Source: Sphingomonas phyllosphaerae (lineage in GTDB: Bacteria > Pseudomonadota > Alphaproteobacteria > Sphingomonadales > Sphingomonadaceae). Taken from it: a stretch of 64,000 bases of DNA. Shown here one piece after another: positions 18,344 to 28,339 of the stretch (positions within the stretch are counted from its first letter, which is position 1; each line of letters begins with the position of its first letter). The DNA lies in contig JAQIJC010000001.1 in assembly GCA_036946405.1 (NCBI GenBank), positions 1,185,001 to 1,249,000 on the forward strand, in the 5' to 3' direction. Made by a program: the position numbers and the translations under genes. The notes under the pieces are model-generated. The model had not been told where the DNA came from, did no database searches, and saw only the letters and a list, made by a program, of their open reading frames with translations.

Positions 18344-19620
18344 CCGACACGTACGTCCAGAAGGAGCAGGCGGTCGATCGCGAGGTCGATCCCGCGATCG
18401 AGAAGATCCTGCACGCGACCGACGCCGCGCACCCGACCGAGGGCGACGTGGCGATCCAGAATTACACGATCAACTTCGGTCCGCAGCATCCCGCGGCGCA
18501 CGGCGTGCTGCGGCTCGTGATGGAGTTGAACGGCGAGATCATCGAGCGGATCGATCCGCACGTCGGGCTGCTGCATCGCGGCACCGAGAAGCTGATCGAG
18601 TACAAGACCTATGCGCAGGCGATCCCGTATTTCGATCGCCTCGATTATTGCTCGCCGGCGTGCATGGAGCATACCTTCGTGCTCGCGATCGAGAAATTGC
18701 TCGATCTCGAGGTGCCGATCCGCGCGCAGTACCTCCGCGTGTTCTTCGCCGAGCTGACGCGCATCTCGAACCACATGCTCAACCTCGGGTCGCACGTCAT
18801 GGACGTCGGCGCGATGACGCCGAACCTGTGGCTATTCGAAATTCGCGAGGATTGTTACGGCTTCCTCGAGCGCGCGACCGGCGCGCGGATGCACCACAAT
18901 TACTTCCGCCCCGGCGGGGTTCACCAGGATGTGCCGCTCAAGCTGCTGACCGATATCGCCGACTGGCTCGACACGCGGCTGCCGCGGCTGTTCGAGGATG
19001 CGATCAGCCTCGTCGCCGACAACCGCATCTTCAAGCAGCGCAACGTCGATATCGCGACGGTGAGCCGTGAGGACGCGATCAAATGGGGCTTCTCCGGCCC
19101 GATGATCCGTGCTGCCGGCATTCCGTGGGATTTGCGCAAGTCGCAGCCGTACGACGTCTATGCGAAGATGGACTTCGACGTGCCGGTCGGCACGCGCGGC
19201 GATTGCTACGACCGCTTCATGGTGCGCGTCGAGGAAGTCCGCCAGTCGGCGCGGATCATGAAGCAATGCCTCGCCGAGATGCCGGAAGGGCCGATCGCCT
19301 CGCTCGACCGAAAGGTGGTGCCGCCAAAGCGCGCCGAGATGAAGCGCTCGATGGAAGCGCTGATCCACCACTTCAAGCTGTACACCGAGGGCTATCACGT
19401 TCCCGCGGGCGAAGTGTATGTCGCGACCGAAAGCCCGAAGGGCGAGTTCGGCGTGTATCTGGTCAGCGACGGTACCAACAAGCCGTATCGCTGCAAGATC
19501 CGTCCGACCGCTTTCTCGCACCTGCAGGCGATGGACTTCATGAGCCGCGGGCACATGCTGGCGGACACCACCGCCATCCTGGGCGCGATGGATATCGTTT
19601 TTGGCGAATGTGACCGCTGA
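18340..19620 (+). CDS. nuoD: NADH-quinone oxidoreductase subunit D
   Basis: 426 aa, 49-kDa subunit that forms the quinone-reduction site. Visible: [40 protein letters not shown], the catalytic-cavity histidine in PQHPAAHG, and [21 protein letters not shown] 35-residue N-terminal extension precedes the conserved core. ATGA overlap with nuoC; TGATG overlap with nuoE. Confidence 0.97.
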   Translation: MTDTYVQKEQAVDREVDPAIEKILHATDAAHPTEGDVAIQNYTINFGPQHPAAHGVLRLVMELNGEIIERIDPHVGLLHRGTEKLIEYKTYAQAIPYFDRLDYCSPACMEHTFVLAIEKLLDLEVPIRAQYLRVFFAELTRISNHMLNLGSHVMDVGAMTPNLWLFEIREDCYGFLERATGARMHHNYFRPGGVHQDVPLKLLTDIADWLDTRLPRLFEDAISLVADNRIFKQRNVDIATVSREDAIKWGFSGPMIRAAGIPWDLRKSQPYDVYAKMDFDVPVGTRGDCYDRFMVRVEEVRQSARIMKQCLAEMPEGPIASLDRKVVPPKRAEMKRSMEALIHHFKLYTEGYHVPAGEVYVATESPKGEFGVYLVSDGTNKPYRCKIRPTAFSHLQAMDFMSRGHMLADTTAILGAMDIVFGECDR

Positions 19621-20315
19621 TGGCTGACGCACCTATCATTCCCGACGAGGCCGAGGTCCGCGCGCGCTGGGGCGCGTTCCAGTGGAACGACGACAGCAAG
19701 GCGAAGCGTGACGCGATCCTGTCGCGCTACCCGGCCGGGCGCGAGCAATCGGCCTCGATCCCGTTGCTCGATCTGGCACAGCGCCAGGTCGGCGCGGAGA
19801 CGCAGACGCAAGGATGGCTGCCCGTTCCGGTGATCGAGTTCGTCGCGCGCGAGATCGGCGTGCCCTATATGCGCGTGTACGAGGTTGCGACCTTCTACAC
19901 GATGTTCAACCTCGCGCCGGTCGGCCGCTTCCACGTGCAGGTATGCGGGACGACGCCGTGCATGTTGCGCGGGTCGGACGACGTGCTGGCGGCGTGCAAG
20001 AACAAGGGCCTCATCAAGGGCAAGACCACGCCGGACGGCCTGTTCACGCTGACCGAGGTCGAGTGTATGGGCAATTGCGCGTCGGCGCCGATGGTGCAGA
20101 TCAACGACGACAATTACGAAGACCTCGACTACGATCGCACGATCGCGATCCTCGAGACGCTGGCGAACGGCGGCACCCCGAAGCCGGGCACGCAAGAGCC
20201 GGGTCGCCATACGGTCGAGCCGAAGGGTGGACCGACCTCGCTGACGGCGATGGTGACCGAAAACCACGATTACCGCGACGAATGGAACGTCGCGGCGCAG
20301 GGAGCGGACGCATGA
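19620..20315 (+). CDS. nuoE: NADH-quinone oxidoreductase subunit E
   Basis: 231 aa. 24-kDa subunit with the N1a [2Fe-2S] cluster: QVCGTTPC and VECMGNC give the four cysteines. A polar C-terminal tail of about 50 residues ([20 protein letters not shown]) is common in alphaproteobacterial homologues. Works with NuoF in the NADH-oxidising module. Confidence 0.96.
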   Translation: MADAPIIPDEAEVRARWGAFQWNDDSKAKRDAILSRYPAGREQSASIPLLDLAQRQVGAETQTQGWLPVPVIEFVAREIGVPYMRVYEVATFYTMFNLAPVGRFHVQVCGTTPCMLRGSDDVLAACKNKGLIKGKTTPDGLFTLTEVECMGNCASAPMVQINDDNYEDLDYDRTIAILETLANGGTPKPGTQEPGRHTVEPKGGPTSLTAMVTENHDYRDEWNVAAQGADA

Positions 20316-21631
20316 GCCTGCTCGGAAAAACCCTCGAAGATCGGGACCGCATCTTCACCAACCTCTACGGCTATCAGTCGTGGCGGCTGGACGCGGCGAT
20401 GGCGCGCGGCGACTGGGACAACACCAAGGCGCTGCTGGAGCTTGGCCAGGACAAGATCATCGACGTCATCAAGGCGTCGGGGCTGCGCGGGCGCGGCGGG
20501 GCCGGGTTCCCGACCGGGACCAAATGGTCGTTCATGCCCAAGGAGCCGAAGCCGGACCGGCCGAACTTCCTCGTCATCAATGCCGATGAATCCGAGCCGG
20601 GCTCGTGCAAGGACCGTGAGATCATCCGCCACGATCCGCACAAGCTGATCGAGGGCGCGCTGGTGGCGGGCTTCGCGATGCGCGCGCGCGCGGCGTACAT
20701 CTACATCCGCGGCGAATATATCCGCGAGGCCGAGGTGTTGTTCGCGGCGGTCGCCGAAGCGTACGACAAGGGCCTCGTCGGCAAGAACGCCTGCGGGTCG
20801 GGCTATGACTTCGACGTCTTCGTCCACCGCGGCGCGGGCGCGTACATCTGCGGCGAAGAGACCGCGATGCTCGAAAGCCTCGAAGGCAAGAAGGGCCAGC
20901 CGCGGCTCAAGCCGCCGTTCCCGGCCGGCGCGGGGCTGTATGGCTGCCCGACGACGGTCAACAACGTCGAGTCGATCGCGGTCGCGCCGACGATCCTGCG
21001 GCGCGGCGCTTCGTGGTTCTCCAGCTTCGGCGCGGAGAACAACAAGGGCACCAAGCTCTTCCAGATCTCGGGCCATGTGAACACGCCGTGCGTCGTCGAA
21101 GAGGCGATGAGCATCCCGTTCCGCGAACTGATCGAGAAGCATTGCGGCGGGATCCGCGGTGGCTGGGACAATCTGCTCGCGGTGATCCCGGGCGGGTCGT
21201 CGGTGCCGCTGGTGCCCGCGAAGGACATCATCGACGCACCGATGGACTTCGACGGCCTGAAGGCGGTCGGCTCCGGGCTCGGCACCGCGGCGGTGATCGT
21301 CATGGACAAGTCGACCGACGTGGTCCGTGCGATCGCGCGGCTGTCCTACTTCTACAAGCACGAGAGCTGCGGCCAGTGCACGCCGTGCCGTGAAGGTACC
21401 GGCTGGATGTGGCGCGTGATGGAGCGGCTGCGCACCGGCGACGCCGAGATCGGTGAGATCGACATGCTCCAGCAGGTGACGAAGCAGGTCGAGGGCCATT
21501 CGATCTGCGCGCTGGGCGACGCGGCGGCGTGGCCGATCCAGGGCCTGATCCGCCACTTCCGCCCCGAGCTGGAACGCCGCATCAACGAGCGTGGCGGCAA
21601 CGTCGCCCCGATGCAGGAAGCTGCTGAATAA
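20312..21631 (+). CDS. nuoF: NADH-quinone oxidoreductase subunit F
   Basis: 439 aa. NADH- and FMN-binding subunit ([60 protein letters not shown]) with the N3 [4Fe-4S] motif [12 protein letters not shown]. Starts at ATG 20312 overlapping the nuoE stop. A longer upstream reading frame is only the shadow of nuoE. Confidence 0.97.
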   Translation: MSLLGKTLEDRDRIFTNLYGYQSWRLDAAMARGDWDNTKALLELGQDKIIDVIKASGLRGRGGAGFPTGTKWSFMPKEPKPDRPNFLVINADESEPGSCKDREIIRHDPHKLIEGALVAGFAMRARAAYIYIRGEYIREAEVLFAAVAEAYDKGLVGKNACGSGYDFDVFVHRGAGAYICGEETAMLESLEGKKGQPRLKPPFPAGAGLYGCPTTVNNVESIAVAPTILRRGASWFSSFGAENNKGTKLFQISGHVNTPCVVEEAMSIPFRELIEKHCGGIRGGWDNLLAVIPGGSSVPLVPAKDIIDAPMDFDGLKAVGSGLGTAAVIVMDKSTDVVRAIARLSYFYKHESCGQCTPCREGTGWMWRVMERLRTGDAEIGEIDMLQQVTKQVEGHSICALGDAAAWPIQGLIRHFRPELERRINERGGNVAPMQEAAE

Positions 21632-23649
21632 TGCCCAAGGTCAAAGTCGACGGAGTCGAGATCGAGGTGCCGCAGGGCGCCACCGTGCTGCAGGCGTGCG
21701 AGCTGGCCGGCAAGGAGATCCCGCGCTTCTGCTATCACGAACGGCTGTCGATCGCCGGCAATTGCCGGATGTGTCTGGTCGAGGTGAAGCCGGGGCCGCC
21801 CAAGCCGCAGGCGAGCTGCGCGCTGCCGGCCGCGGAGAACCAGGAGATCTTCACCAACACGCCGATGGTGAAGCATGCCCGCGAGGGCATCATGGAATTC
21901 CTGCTCATCAACCATCCGCTCGATTGCCCAATCTGCGATCAGGGCGGCGAGTGCGACCTGCAGGACCAGTCGATCGCTTATGGCCGCGGGCATTCGCGCT
22001 TCGACGAGAACAAGCGCGCGGTCACCGAGAAATACATGGGGCCGATCGTCAAGACGGTCATGACCCGCTGCATCCAGTGCACGCGCTGCATCCGCTTCGC
22101 CGAGGAAGTCGCGGGCGTCGAGGAGATCGGCGCGATCTATCGCGGCGAGAACATGCAGATCACCTCCTATCTGGAGGAAGCGGTCACGTCCGAACTGTCG
22201 GGCAACGTCGTCGACCTCTGCCCGGTCGGCGCGCTGACCAGCAAGCCCTATGCGTTCGAGGCGCGTCCGTGGGAGCTGCGCAAGACGCTGACCATCGACG
22301 TGATGGACGCGGTCGGCACCAACATCCGGCTCGACAGCCGCGGGCGGCAGGTGCTGCGCGCGGTGCCGCGCGTCAACGACGACGTCAACGAGGAATGGGC
22401 GAGCGACAAGACCCGCCACGCGGTCGACGGGCTGGTGCGCAAGCGGCTCGACCGGCCGTATGTGCGCCGCGACGGCAAGCTGCATGCGGTGACGTGGGAC
22501 GAGGCGTTCGCGGCGATCGCGGCGGTGGACCACGGCGGCGCGGTCGCGGCGGTCGCGGGCGATCTGGTCGATTGCGAGACGATGTTCGCGGCCAAGGCGC
22601 TGCTCAAGGGGCTCGGCTCCTCGCTGCTCGAAGGGCGGCAGACCGGCATGGACTATGACACGTCAAGCCTCGCCGCGGTGAACTTCAATACCACGATCGC
22701 GGGCACCGAAGAGGCGGACGCGATCCTGCTGGTCGGCAGCAACCTGCGCTGGGAAGCGCCGCTGGTGAACACGCGCATCCGCAAGGCGATCAAGAAGGGT
22801 GCGAAGGTCTTTGCGATCGGGCCGGAAACCGAGCTGACCTACAAGGTCGACTGGCTCGGCACCGACCTGTCGGTGCTCGGCAAGCTGCCGGAGCGCGTGA
22901 CCGAGGCGTTCGGCAAGGCGAGCAAGCCGATGGTGATCGTCGGCGGCGCGGCGCTGAAGGGCGCGCATGGCGCGGCGCTCGGGCTGGTCGAGACGCTTGG
23001 GCTGGTCAAGGATGCCGCCTCGACAGGCTCGGGACAGGGCTGGAACGGCTTCAACGTCGTGCACATGGCGGCGTCGCGGATGGGCGGGCTGATGCTCGGC
23101 TATGCGCAAAAGGCCGGTATTTCCGCGCTGTACGATGCGAAGCTGACCTTCTTCCTCGGCGCCGACGAATGCGATCATGCGCGCTTCACCGGCTTCAAGG
23201 TCTATGTCGGCCATCACGGCGATCGTGGCGCGCATCATGCCGACGTGATCCTGCCGGGCGCGAGCTATGCCGAGAAGTCGGGGACGTTCGTCAATCTCGA
23301 GGGGCGTGTCCAGCGCGGCGAGCGCGCGGTGTTCCCGCCGGGCGACGCGCGCGAGGACTGGACGATCTTCCGCGCGCTGAGCGAGCGGCTCGGCCAGACG
23401 CTGCCGTTCGACACGCTCGACGAGCTGCGCGCGGCGATGGCGCTCGACTGTCCGGAGCTGGCGACGCCGGGGCTCAAGACCTTCGCATGGCACGCACCGG
23501 CGCTCGGCACGGCCGCGGAGGGCGTGCTCGAGGGCTATCCGATCAAGGACTTCTATCTGACCAACGCCATTTGCCGGGCGTCGCCGACGATGCAGCGCTG
23601 CTCGGCGGAACTGGTGCATGGCGAGAGCTTCGCGGAGGCGGCGGAGTGA
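21631..23649 (+). CDS. nuoG: NADH-quinone oxidoreductase subunit G
   Basis: 672 aa. Iron-sulphur subunit: N-terminal [2Fe-2S] ([20 protein letters not shown]), the [17 protein letters not shown] ligand set, and [13 protein letters not shown] with DLCPVGAL for a [4Fe-4S] cluster; a molybdopterin-type fold fills the C-terminal half. Residues 463-469 (ASTGSGQ) lie just before the conserved GWNGFNVVH and are encoded by sequence resembling a family C intergenic repeat. TAATG junction with nuoF. Confidence 0.96.
   Translation: MPKVKVDGVEIEVPQGATVLQACELAGKEIPRFCYHERLSIAGNCRMCLVEVKPGPPKPQASCALPAAENQEIFTNTPMVKHAREGIMEFLLINHPLDCPICDQGGECDLQDQSIAYGRGHSRFDENKRAVTEKYMGPIVKTVMTRCIQCTRCIRFAEEVAGVEEIGAIYRGENMQITSYLEEAVTSELSGNVVDLCPVGALTSKPYAFEARPWELRKTLTIDVMDAVGTNIRLDSRGRQVLRAVPRVNDDVNEEWASDKTRHAVDGLVRKRLDRPYVRRDGKLHAVTWDEAFAAIAAVDHGGAVAAVAGDLVDCETMFAAKALLKGLGSSLLEGRQTGMDYDTSSLAAVNFNTTIAGTEEADAILLVGSNLRWEAPLVNTRIRKAIKKGAKVFAIGPETELTYKVDWLGTDLSVLGKLPERVTEAFGKASKPMVIVGGAALKGAHGAALGLVETLGLVKDAASTGSGQGWNGFNVVHMAASRMGGLMLGYAQKAGISALYDAKLTFFLGADECDHARFTGFKVYVGHHGDRGAHHADVILPGASYAEKSGTFVNLEGRVQRGERAVFPPGDAREDWTIFRALSERLGQTLPFDTLDELRAAMALDCPELATPGLKTFAWHAPALGTAAEGVLEGYPIKDFYLTNAICRASPTMQRCSAELVHGESFAEAAE
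23017..23038. repeat. Possible family C repeat fragment inside nuoG
   Basis: cctcgacaggctcgg (23018-23032) matches the right arm of the repeat at 55419-55433 at 13 of 15 positions and continues gacaggg. It is in frame and codes for ASTGSGQ in a loop of NuoG. Confidence 0.4.
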
Positions 23650-24692
23650 CCGACTTCTTCAATCATACGATCGGCCTTCCTTATGGCTGGGCGTGGTTCC
23701 TCGCGACGATCGTCGGCATTCTGGCGATCGCGCTGCCGCTGATGCTGTCGGTGGCGATGATCATCTATGCCGATCGCAAGATCTGGGCGGCGATGGCGTT
23801 GCGCCGCGGTCCGAACGTCGTCGGCCCGTTCGGGCTGTTGCAGTCGTTCGCGGACGGGCTGAAGGTCTTCCTTCAGGAGACGATCGTCCCGTCGGCGGCG
23901 AACCGCGGGCTGTTCCTGCTCGCGCCGATCATCACCTTCACGGTCGCGCTGATCGTCTGGGCGGTGGTGCCGTTCCAGCCGGGCGTGGTGCTGGCGAACA
24001 TCAACGTCGGGTTGCTCTACGTGCTCGCGGCATCGTCGCTGGGCGTGTACGGGATCATTCTCGCCGGCTGGTCGTCGAACTCCAAATACCCGTTCTTCTC
24101 GGCGATCCGCGCCGCGGCACAGATGGTCAGCTATGAGGTTGCGATCGGCTTCGTGCTGATCTCGGTGGTGATGTGGGCGGGGTCGTTCAACCTGACGACG
24201 ATCGTCGAGGCGCAGAAGGGGCTGTACGGCTTCATCAACGGCTTCGGGTTCAATCCCTTGCTGTTCCCGATGAGCGTCGTGTTCCTGATCTCGTCGCTGG
24301 CGGAGACGCAGCGCGCGCCTTTCGACCTGACCGAGGCGGAGAGCGAGCTGGTCGCGGGATACCAGACGGAATATTCGTCGATGGCGTTCGCGCTCTACTG
24401 GCTCGGCGAATATGCGAACGTGTTGCTGATGTGCACGCTCAACGCGACCTTGTTCTGGGGTGGCTATCTGCCGCCGTTCGACTGGGCACCGCTGTATATC
24501 GTGCCGGGGATCATCTGGCTGTTCGCCAAGATCCTGTTCTTCTTCTTCGTCTTCTCGTGGATCAAGGCGACGGTGCCGCGCTACCGGTACGACCAGCTGA
24601 TGCGGCTGGGCTGGAAGGTGTTCCTGCCGCTGTCGCTGTTCTGGGTGTTCCTGGTGTCGGGCGTGCTGATGTTCATGCGCGTGGGAGTGTAA
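23646..24692 (+). CDS. nuoH: NADH-quinone oxidoreductase subunit H
   Basis: 348 aa, eight or so membrane helices. Membrane subunit at the quinone-chamber entrance. [40 protein letters not shown] and [20 protein letters not shown] are the family signatures. GTG start overlaps the nuoG stop (GTGA). Confidence 0.97.
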   Translation: MTDFFNHTIGLPYGWAWFLATIVGILAIALPLMLSVAMIIYADRKIWAAMALRRGPNVVGPFGLLQSFADGLKVFLQETIVPSAANRGLFLLAPIITFTVALIVWAVVPFQPGVVLANINVGLLYVLAASSLGVYGIILAGWSSNSKYPFFSAIRAAAQMVSYEVAIGFVLISVVMWAGSFNLTTIVEAQKGLYGFINGFGFNPLLFPMSVVFLISSLAETQRAPFDLTEAESELVAGYQTEYSSMAFALYWLGEYANVLLMCTLNATLFWGGYLPPFDWAPLYIVPGIIWLFAKILFFFFVFSWIKATVPRYRYDQLMRLGWKVFLPLSLFWVFLVSGVLMFMRVGV

Positions 24693-24693
24693 G

Positions 24694-25179
24694 ATGGGTA
24701 TCGCGCAGACGATCAAGGCGTTCACGCTCTACGAGTTCGTGAAGGCGCATGCGCTGACGCTGAAGTATTTCTTCAAGCCGAAGGCGACGATCAACTATCC
24801 GTACGAAAAGAACCCGCTGAGCCCACGCTTCCGCGGCGAACATGCGCTGCGCCGCTATCCCAACGGGGAAGAGCGCTGCATCGCGTGCAAGCTGTGCGAG
24901 GCGGTGTGCCCGGCGCAGGCGATCACGATCGAGGCCGAGCCGCGCGACGACGGCAGCCGCCGCACGACGCGCTACGACATCGACATGACCAAGTGCATCT
25001 ATTGCGGCCTGTGTCAGGAAGCGTGCCCGGTCGATGCGATCGTCGAGGGGCCGAACCTCGATTTCTCGACCGAGACGCGCGAGGAACTGATCTACGACAA
25101 GGCCAAGCTGCTCGACAACGGCGACCGGTGGGAACGCGCGATCGCCGCGAACCTTGCCGCCGACGCGCCGTACCGGTAG
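24694..25179 (+). CDS. nuoI: NADH-quinone oxidoreductase subunit I
   Basis: 161 aa. Carries two [4Fe-4S] clusters (N6a, N6b): [14 protein letters not shown] and [14 protein letters not shown]. Starts one base after the nuoH stop. The N-terminal amphipathic helix ([20 protein letters not shown]) is typical. Confidence 0.97.
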   Translation: MGIAQTIKAFTLYEFVKAHALTLKYFFKPKATINYPYEKNPLSPRFRGEHALRRYPNGEERCIACKLCEAVCPAQAITIEAEPRDDGSRRTTRYDIDMTKCIYCGLCQEACPVDAIVEGPNLDFSTETREELIYDKAKLLDNGDRWERAIAANLAADAPYR

Positions 25180-25205
25180 GCGCTCGCGTGACATCAGGGG
25201 TCGAG

Positions 25206-25268
25206 ATGATTTTGACGGTTTCATTCAGTGCGCGCCGCGGGCGTGCGGACGCGGGGAAGGCGCTATGA
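25206..25268 (+). CDS. Possible 20-aa leader peptide before nuoJ
   Basis: The only sizeable gap within the nuo operon (85 bp, nuoI to nuoJ) contains ATG ATT TTG ... CTA TGA coding [28 protein letters not shown] lies just before its ATG, and its TGA overlaps the nuoJ ATG as ATGA, the same coupling used elsewhere in the operon. It may be a translation-coupling leader or chance. Confidence 0.35.
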   Translation: MILTVSFSARRGRADAGKAL

Positions 25269-25876
25269 TCCAGGCCATCGCCTTCTATCTGTTCGCGCTC
25301 GTCGTGCTGGTGTCCGGTGCGATGACGATTTCGTCGCGCAATCCGGTGCATTCGGTGCTGTGGCTGATCCTCGCATTCTTCAACGCCGCCGGCCTGATGG
25401 TGCTGGTCGGCGCCGAGTTCATCGCAATGCTGCTCGTGATCGTCTATGTCGGCGCGGTCGCGGTGCTGTTCCTGTTCGTGGTCATGATGCTCGACATCGA
25501 CTTCGCCGAGCTGCGCGCCGGGTTCGTCCGCTATTTCGGGATCGGGCTGGTGCTCGCGGTGGCGCTGGTCGCCGAGATCCTGATCGGCGTCGGCGCATGG
25601 AGCGCGGGCGGGATCGACCTCGCGCGGCGCGCCGCGCCGACCGATCATGTCGTCCCGAACATCGTCCAGATCGGCAACCTGCTCTACACGCGCTATCTCT
25701 TCATCTTCGAGGGCGCGGGGCTGGTGCTGCTGGTCGCGATGATCGGCGCGATCGTGCTGACCCATCGCGAGCGGTCGGGGTCGCGTTACCAGAATATCGC
25801 GCGGCAGAACGCGCGCCGTCCGCAGGACGCGACGCGCAACGTGCGGCCGGAGATCGGGCAGGGGGTGCAGCTGTGA
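25265..25876 (+). CDS. nuoJ: NADH-quinone oxidoreductase subunit J
   Basis: 203 aa, five membrane helices. [40 protein letters not shown] (the pi-bulge helix 3 region) and [20 protein letters not shown] are characteristic. A basic C-terminal tail follows. Start ATG at 25265. Confidence 0.96.
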   Translation: MIQAIAFYLFALVVLVSGAMTISSRNPVHSVLWLILAFFNAAGLMVLVGAEFIAMLLVIVYVGAVAVLFLFVVMMLDIDFAELRAGFVRYFGIGLVLAVALVAEILIGVGAWSAGGIDLARRAAPTDHVVPNIVQIGNLLYTRYLFIFEGAGLVLLVAMIGAIVLTHRERSGSRYQNIARQNARRPQDATRNVRPEIGQGVQL

Positions 25877-26199
25877 ACGCGGCCATGTCGGGAGGCGTCG
25901 GCCTCGTCCACTATCTCGTCGTCGCGGCGATCCTGTTCACGATGGGCGTGCTGGGAATCTTCCTCAACCGCAAGAACATCATCGTCATCCTGATGGCGAT
26001 CGAGCTGATCCTGCTGGCGGTGAACATCAACCTCGTCGCCTTCTCGGCGGCGTTGCAGGATCTCGTCGGGCAGGTGTTCGCGATGTTCGTGCTGACCGTC
26101 GCTGCTGGTGAGGCGGCGATCGGGCTCGCCATTCTCGTCATCTTCTTCCGCGGCCGCGGCTCGATCTCGGTCGACGATCCCAGCCGGATGAAGGGGTAA
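25873..26199 (+). CDS. nuoK: NADH-quinone oxidoreductase subunit K
   Basis: 108 aa, three membrane helices with the conserved glutamates ([34 protein letters not shown]). Multi-subunit antiporter MrpC-like proton-path subunit. GTG 25873 overlaps the nuoJ stop; ATG at 25885 gives the more usual N-terminus and is the alternative. Confidence 0.96.
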   Translation: MNAAMSGGVGLVHYLVVAAILFTMGVLGIFLNRKNIIVILMAIELILLAVNINLVAFSAALQDLVGQVFAMFVLTVAAGEAAIGLAILVIFFRGRGSISVDDPSRMKG

Positions 26200-26205
26200 A
26201 TTCCG

Positions 26206-28323
26206 GTGCATTCGATCCTCTTCATCGTCTTCGTCCCGCTCGTCGCGGCGATCGTCGCCGGGTTCGCGAACAAGTCGTTCGGCGCGACGCTGCCCAAGGC
26301 GATCACGACCGGCGGGCTGTTCCTGTCGTGCGCTTTGTCGTGGCCGGTGTTCATCGGCTTCCTGATGGGCAGCAGCGAGGCGTCGGTGACGCCGGTGCTG
26401 CACTTCATGACCTCGGGCACGTTCGACGTGTCCTGGGCGCTGCGCGTCGACGCGCTGACCGCGGTGATGCTGGTGGTGATCACCAGCGTCTCGGCGCTCG
26501 TCCACCTCTATAGCTGGGGCTATATGAGCGAGGATCCGGACCAGCCGCGCTTCTTCGCCTATCTGTCGCTGTTCACCTTCGCGATGCTGATGCTGGTGAC
26601 CGCCGACAACCTGATCCAGATGTTCTTCGGCTGGGAAGGCGTCGGCCTCGCCAGCTATCTGCTGATCGGGTTCTGGTTCCGCAAGCCGAGCGCCAATGCC
26701 GCGGCGATCAAGGCGTTCGTCGTCAACCGCGTCGGCGACCTCGGCTTCATGCTCGGGATCTTCGGGACCTATCTGGTCTTCAACACCGTCTCGATTCCGG
26801 CGATCCTCGCCGCCGCGCCGTCGATGGCCGGATCAACGATCGGCTTCCTGTGGTTCCGCGCCGACACGATGACGGTGCTGTGCCTGCTGCTGTTCGTCGG
26901 CGCGATGGGCAAGTCGGCGCAGCTCGGGCTCCACACCTGGCTGCCCGACGCGATGGAAGGCCCGACCCCGGTGTCGGCGCTGATCCACGCCGCGACGATG
27001 GTGACCGCGGGCGTGTTCATGGTGTGCCGCCTGTCGCCGATGTTCGAGACCTCGCCGACCGCGATGGGCTTCGTGACCTTCATCGGCGCTGCGACCTGCC
27101 TGTTCGCGGCGACGATCGGCACGACGCAGACCGACATCAAGCGCGTCATCGCTTATTCGACCTGTTCGCAGCTCGGCTATATGTTCTTCGCGGCCGGCGT
27201 CGGCGCCTATGGCGCGGCGATGTTCCACCTGTTCACGCACGCCTTCTTCAAGGCGCTGCTGTTCCTCGGCGCGGGCTCGGTGATCCATGCGATGCACCAC
27301 GAGCAGGACATGCGCTTCTATGGCGGCTTGCGGAAGGCGATCCCGGTCACCTTCTGGGCGATGCTGCTGGGGACGCTCGCGATCACCGGCGTCGGCATCT
27401 ACGGTATCGGCGGGTTCGCGGGCTATCACTCGAAGGATGCGATCATCGAGGTGGCCTGGGCCGCGGGATCGCCGGTCGCGTCGATGGTCGGCGTGTTCGC
27501 GGCGCTGCTGACGAGCTTCTATTCGTGGCGGCTGATGTTCCTCACCTTTTGGGGGGAACCGCGCTGGGCGGCGTCGGAGCATATCCAGCACGCGCTTCAC
27601 GACGCGCACGGACACGGGCACGACGAGCTCGCGCATGATCATGGCGATGCGCACGCGCACGGCCATGACGACGCGCATCATCCCGATCCTGCGGGTGAAG
27701 ACGCCGGCCATGCGCCGCACGTCGAATCGCGCGGGTTCAACGAGATTCCCAAGGGCACCGGCGGCTATCACCCGCACGAGAGCCCGCTTCCGATGCTGAT
27801 CCCGCTGATCGTCCTGTCGGTCGGTGCGGTCGCGGCCGGGTTCGTGTTCCATCGCTGGTTCATCGATCCGGAGAGCGCAGGCGAATTCTGGAAGGGCGCG
27901 TTGTTCTTCAACGAGCATCTGATGCACGAAATGCATCAGGTCCCGCTGCTGGTGCAGCTGGCGGCGACGATCGTGATGCTGTCGGGGCTGCTGATCGCGT
28001 ACCTGACCTACATCCGCTCGCCGGACGCGCCCGCGAGGTTCGCGGACACGTTCCAGCCACTGTACCGCTTCCTGCTCAACAAATGGTATTTCGACCAGCT
28101 CTACCACTTCCTGTTCGTGCGCCCGGCGTTCGCGATCGGTCGCCTGCTGTGGCACCGTGGCGACGAGGGGACGATCGACCGCTTCGGGCCAAACGGCTCG
28201 GCGTGGCTGGTGCAGGTGGGAAGCCGCGCGGCGGTTCGTCTCCAGACCGGATATGTCTATACTTATGCTTTCGTCATGCTGATCGGGCTTACCGCCGCGA
28301 TCACCTGGGCGATCGCGGGCTGA
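26206..28323 (+). CDS. nuoL: NADH-quinone oxidoreductase subunit L with His-rich loop
   Basis: 705 aa, antiporter-like proton-pumping subunit with about 16 membrane helices and the long lateral helix at the C-terminus. LFFGWEGVGLASYLLIGFWF, GKSAQLGLHTWLPDAMEGPT and SALIHAATMVTAGVF are diagnostic. Residues about 459-507 form an insertion with roughly 15 histidines and many Asp (HDAHGHGHDELAHDHGDAHA and following), not part of the core fold. GTG start at 26206. Confidence 0.97.
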   Translation: MHSILFIVFVPLVAAIVAGFANKSFGATLPKAITTGGLFLSCALSWPVFIGFLMGSSEASVTPVLHFMTSGTFDVSWALRVDALTAVMLVVITSVSALVHLYSWGYMSEDPDQPRFFAYLSLFTFAMLMLVTADNLIQMFFGWEGVGLASYLLIGFWFRKPSANAAAIKAFVVNRVGDLGFMLGIFGTYLVFNTVSIPAILAAAPSMAGSTIGFLWFRADTMTVLCLLLFVGAMGKSAQLGLHTWLPDAMEGPTPVSALIHAATMVTAGVFMVCRLSPMFETSPTAMGFVTFIGAATCLFAATIGTTQTDIKRVIAYSTCSQLGYMFFAAGVGAYGAAMFHLFTHAFFKALLFLGAGSVIHAMHHEQDMRFYGGLRKAIPVTFWAMLLGTLAITGVGIYGIGGFAGYHSKDAIIEVAWAAGSPVASMVGVFAALLTSFYSWRLMFLTFWGEPRWAASEHIQHALHDAHGHGHDELAHDHGDAHAHGHDDAHHPDPAGEDAGHAPHVESRGFNEIPKGTGGYHPHESPLPMLIPLIVLSVGAVAAGFVFHRWFIDPESAGEFWKGALFFNEHLMHEMHQVPLLVQLAATIVMLSGLLIAYLTYIRSPDAPARFADTFQPLYRFLLNKWYFDQLYHFLFVRPAFAIGRLLWHRGDEGTIDRFGPNGSAWLVQVGSRAAVRLQTGYVYTYAFVMLIGLTAAITWAIAG

Positions 28324-28339
28324 GCGGGGGAGAAGGAAG

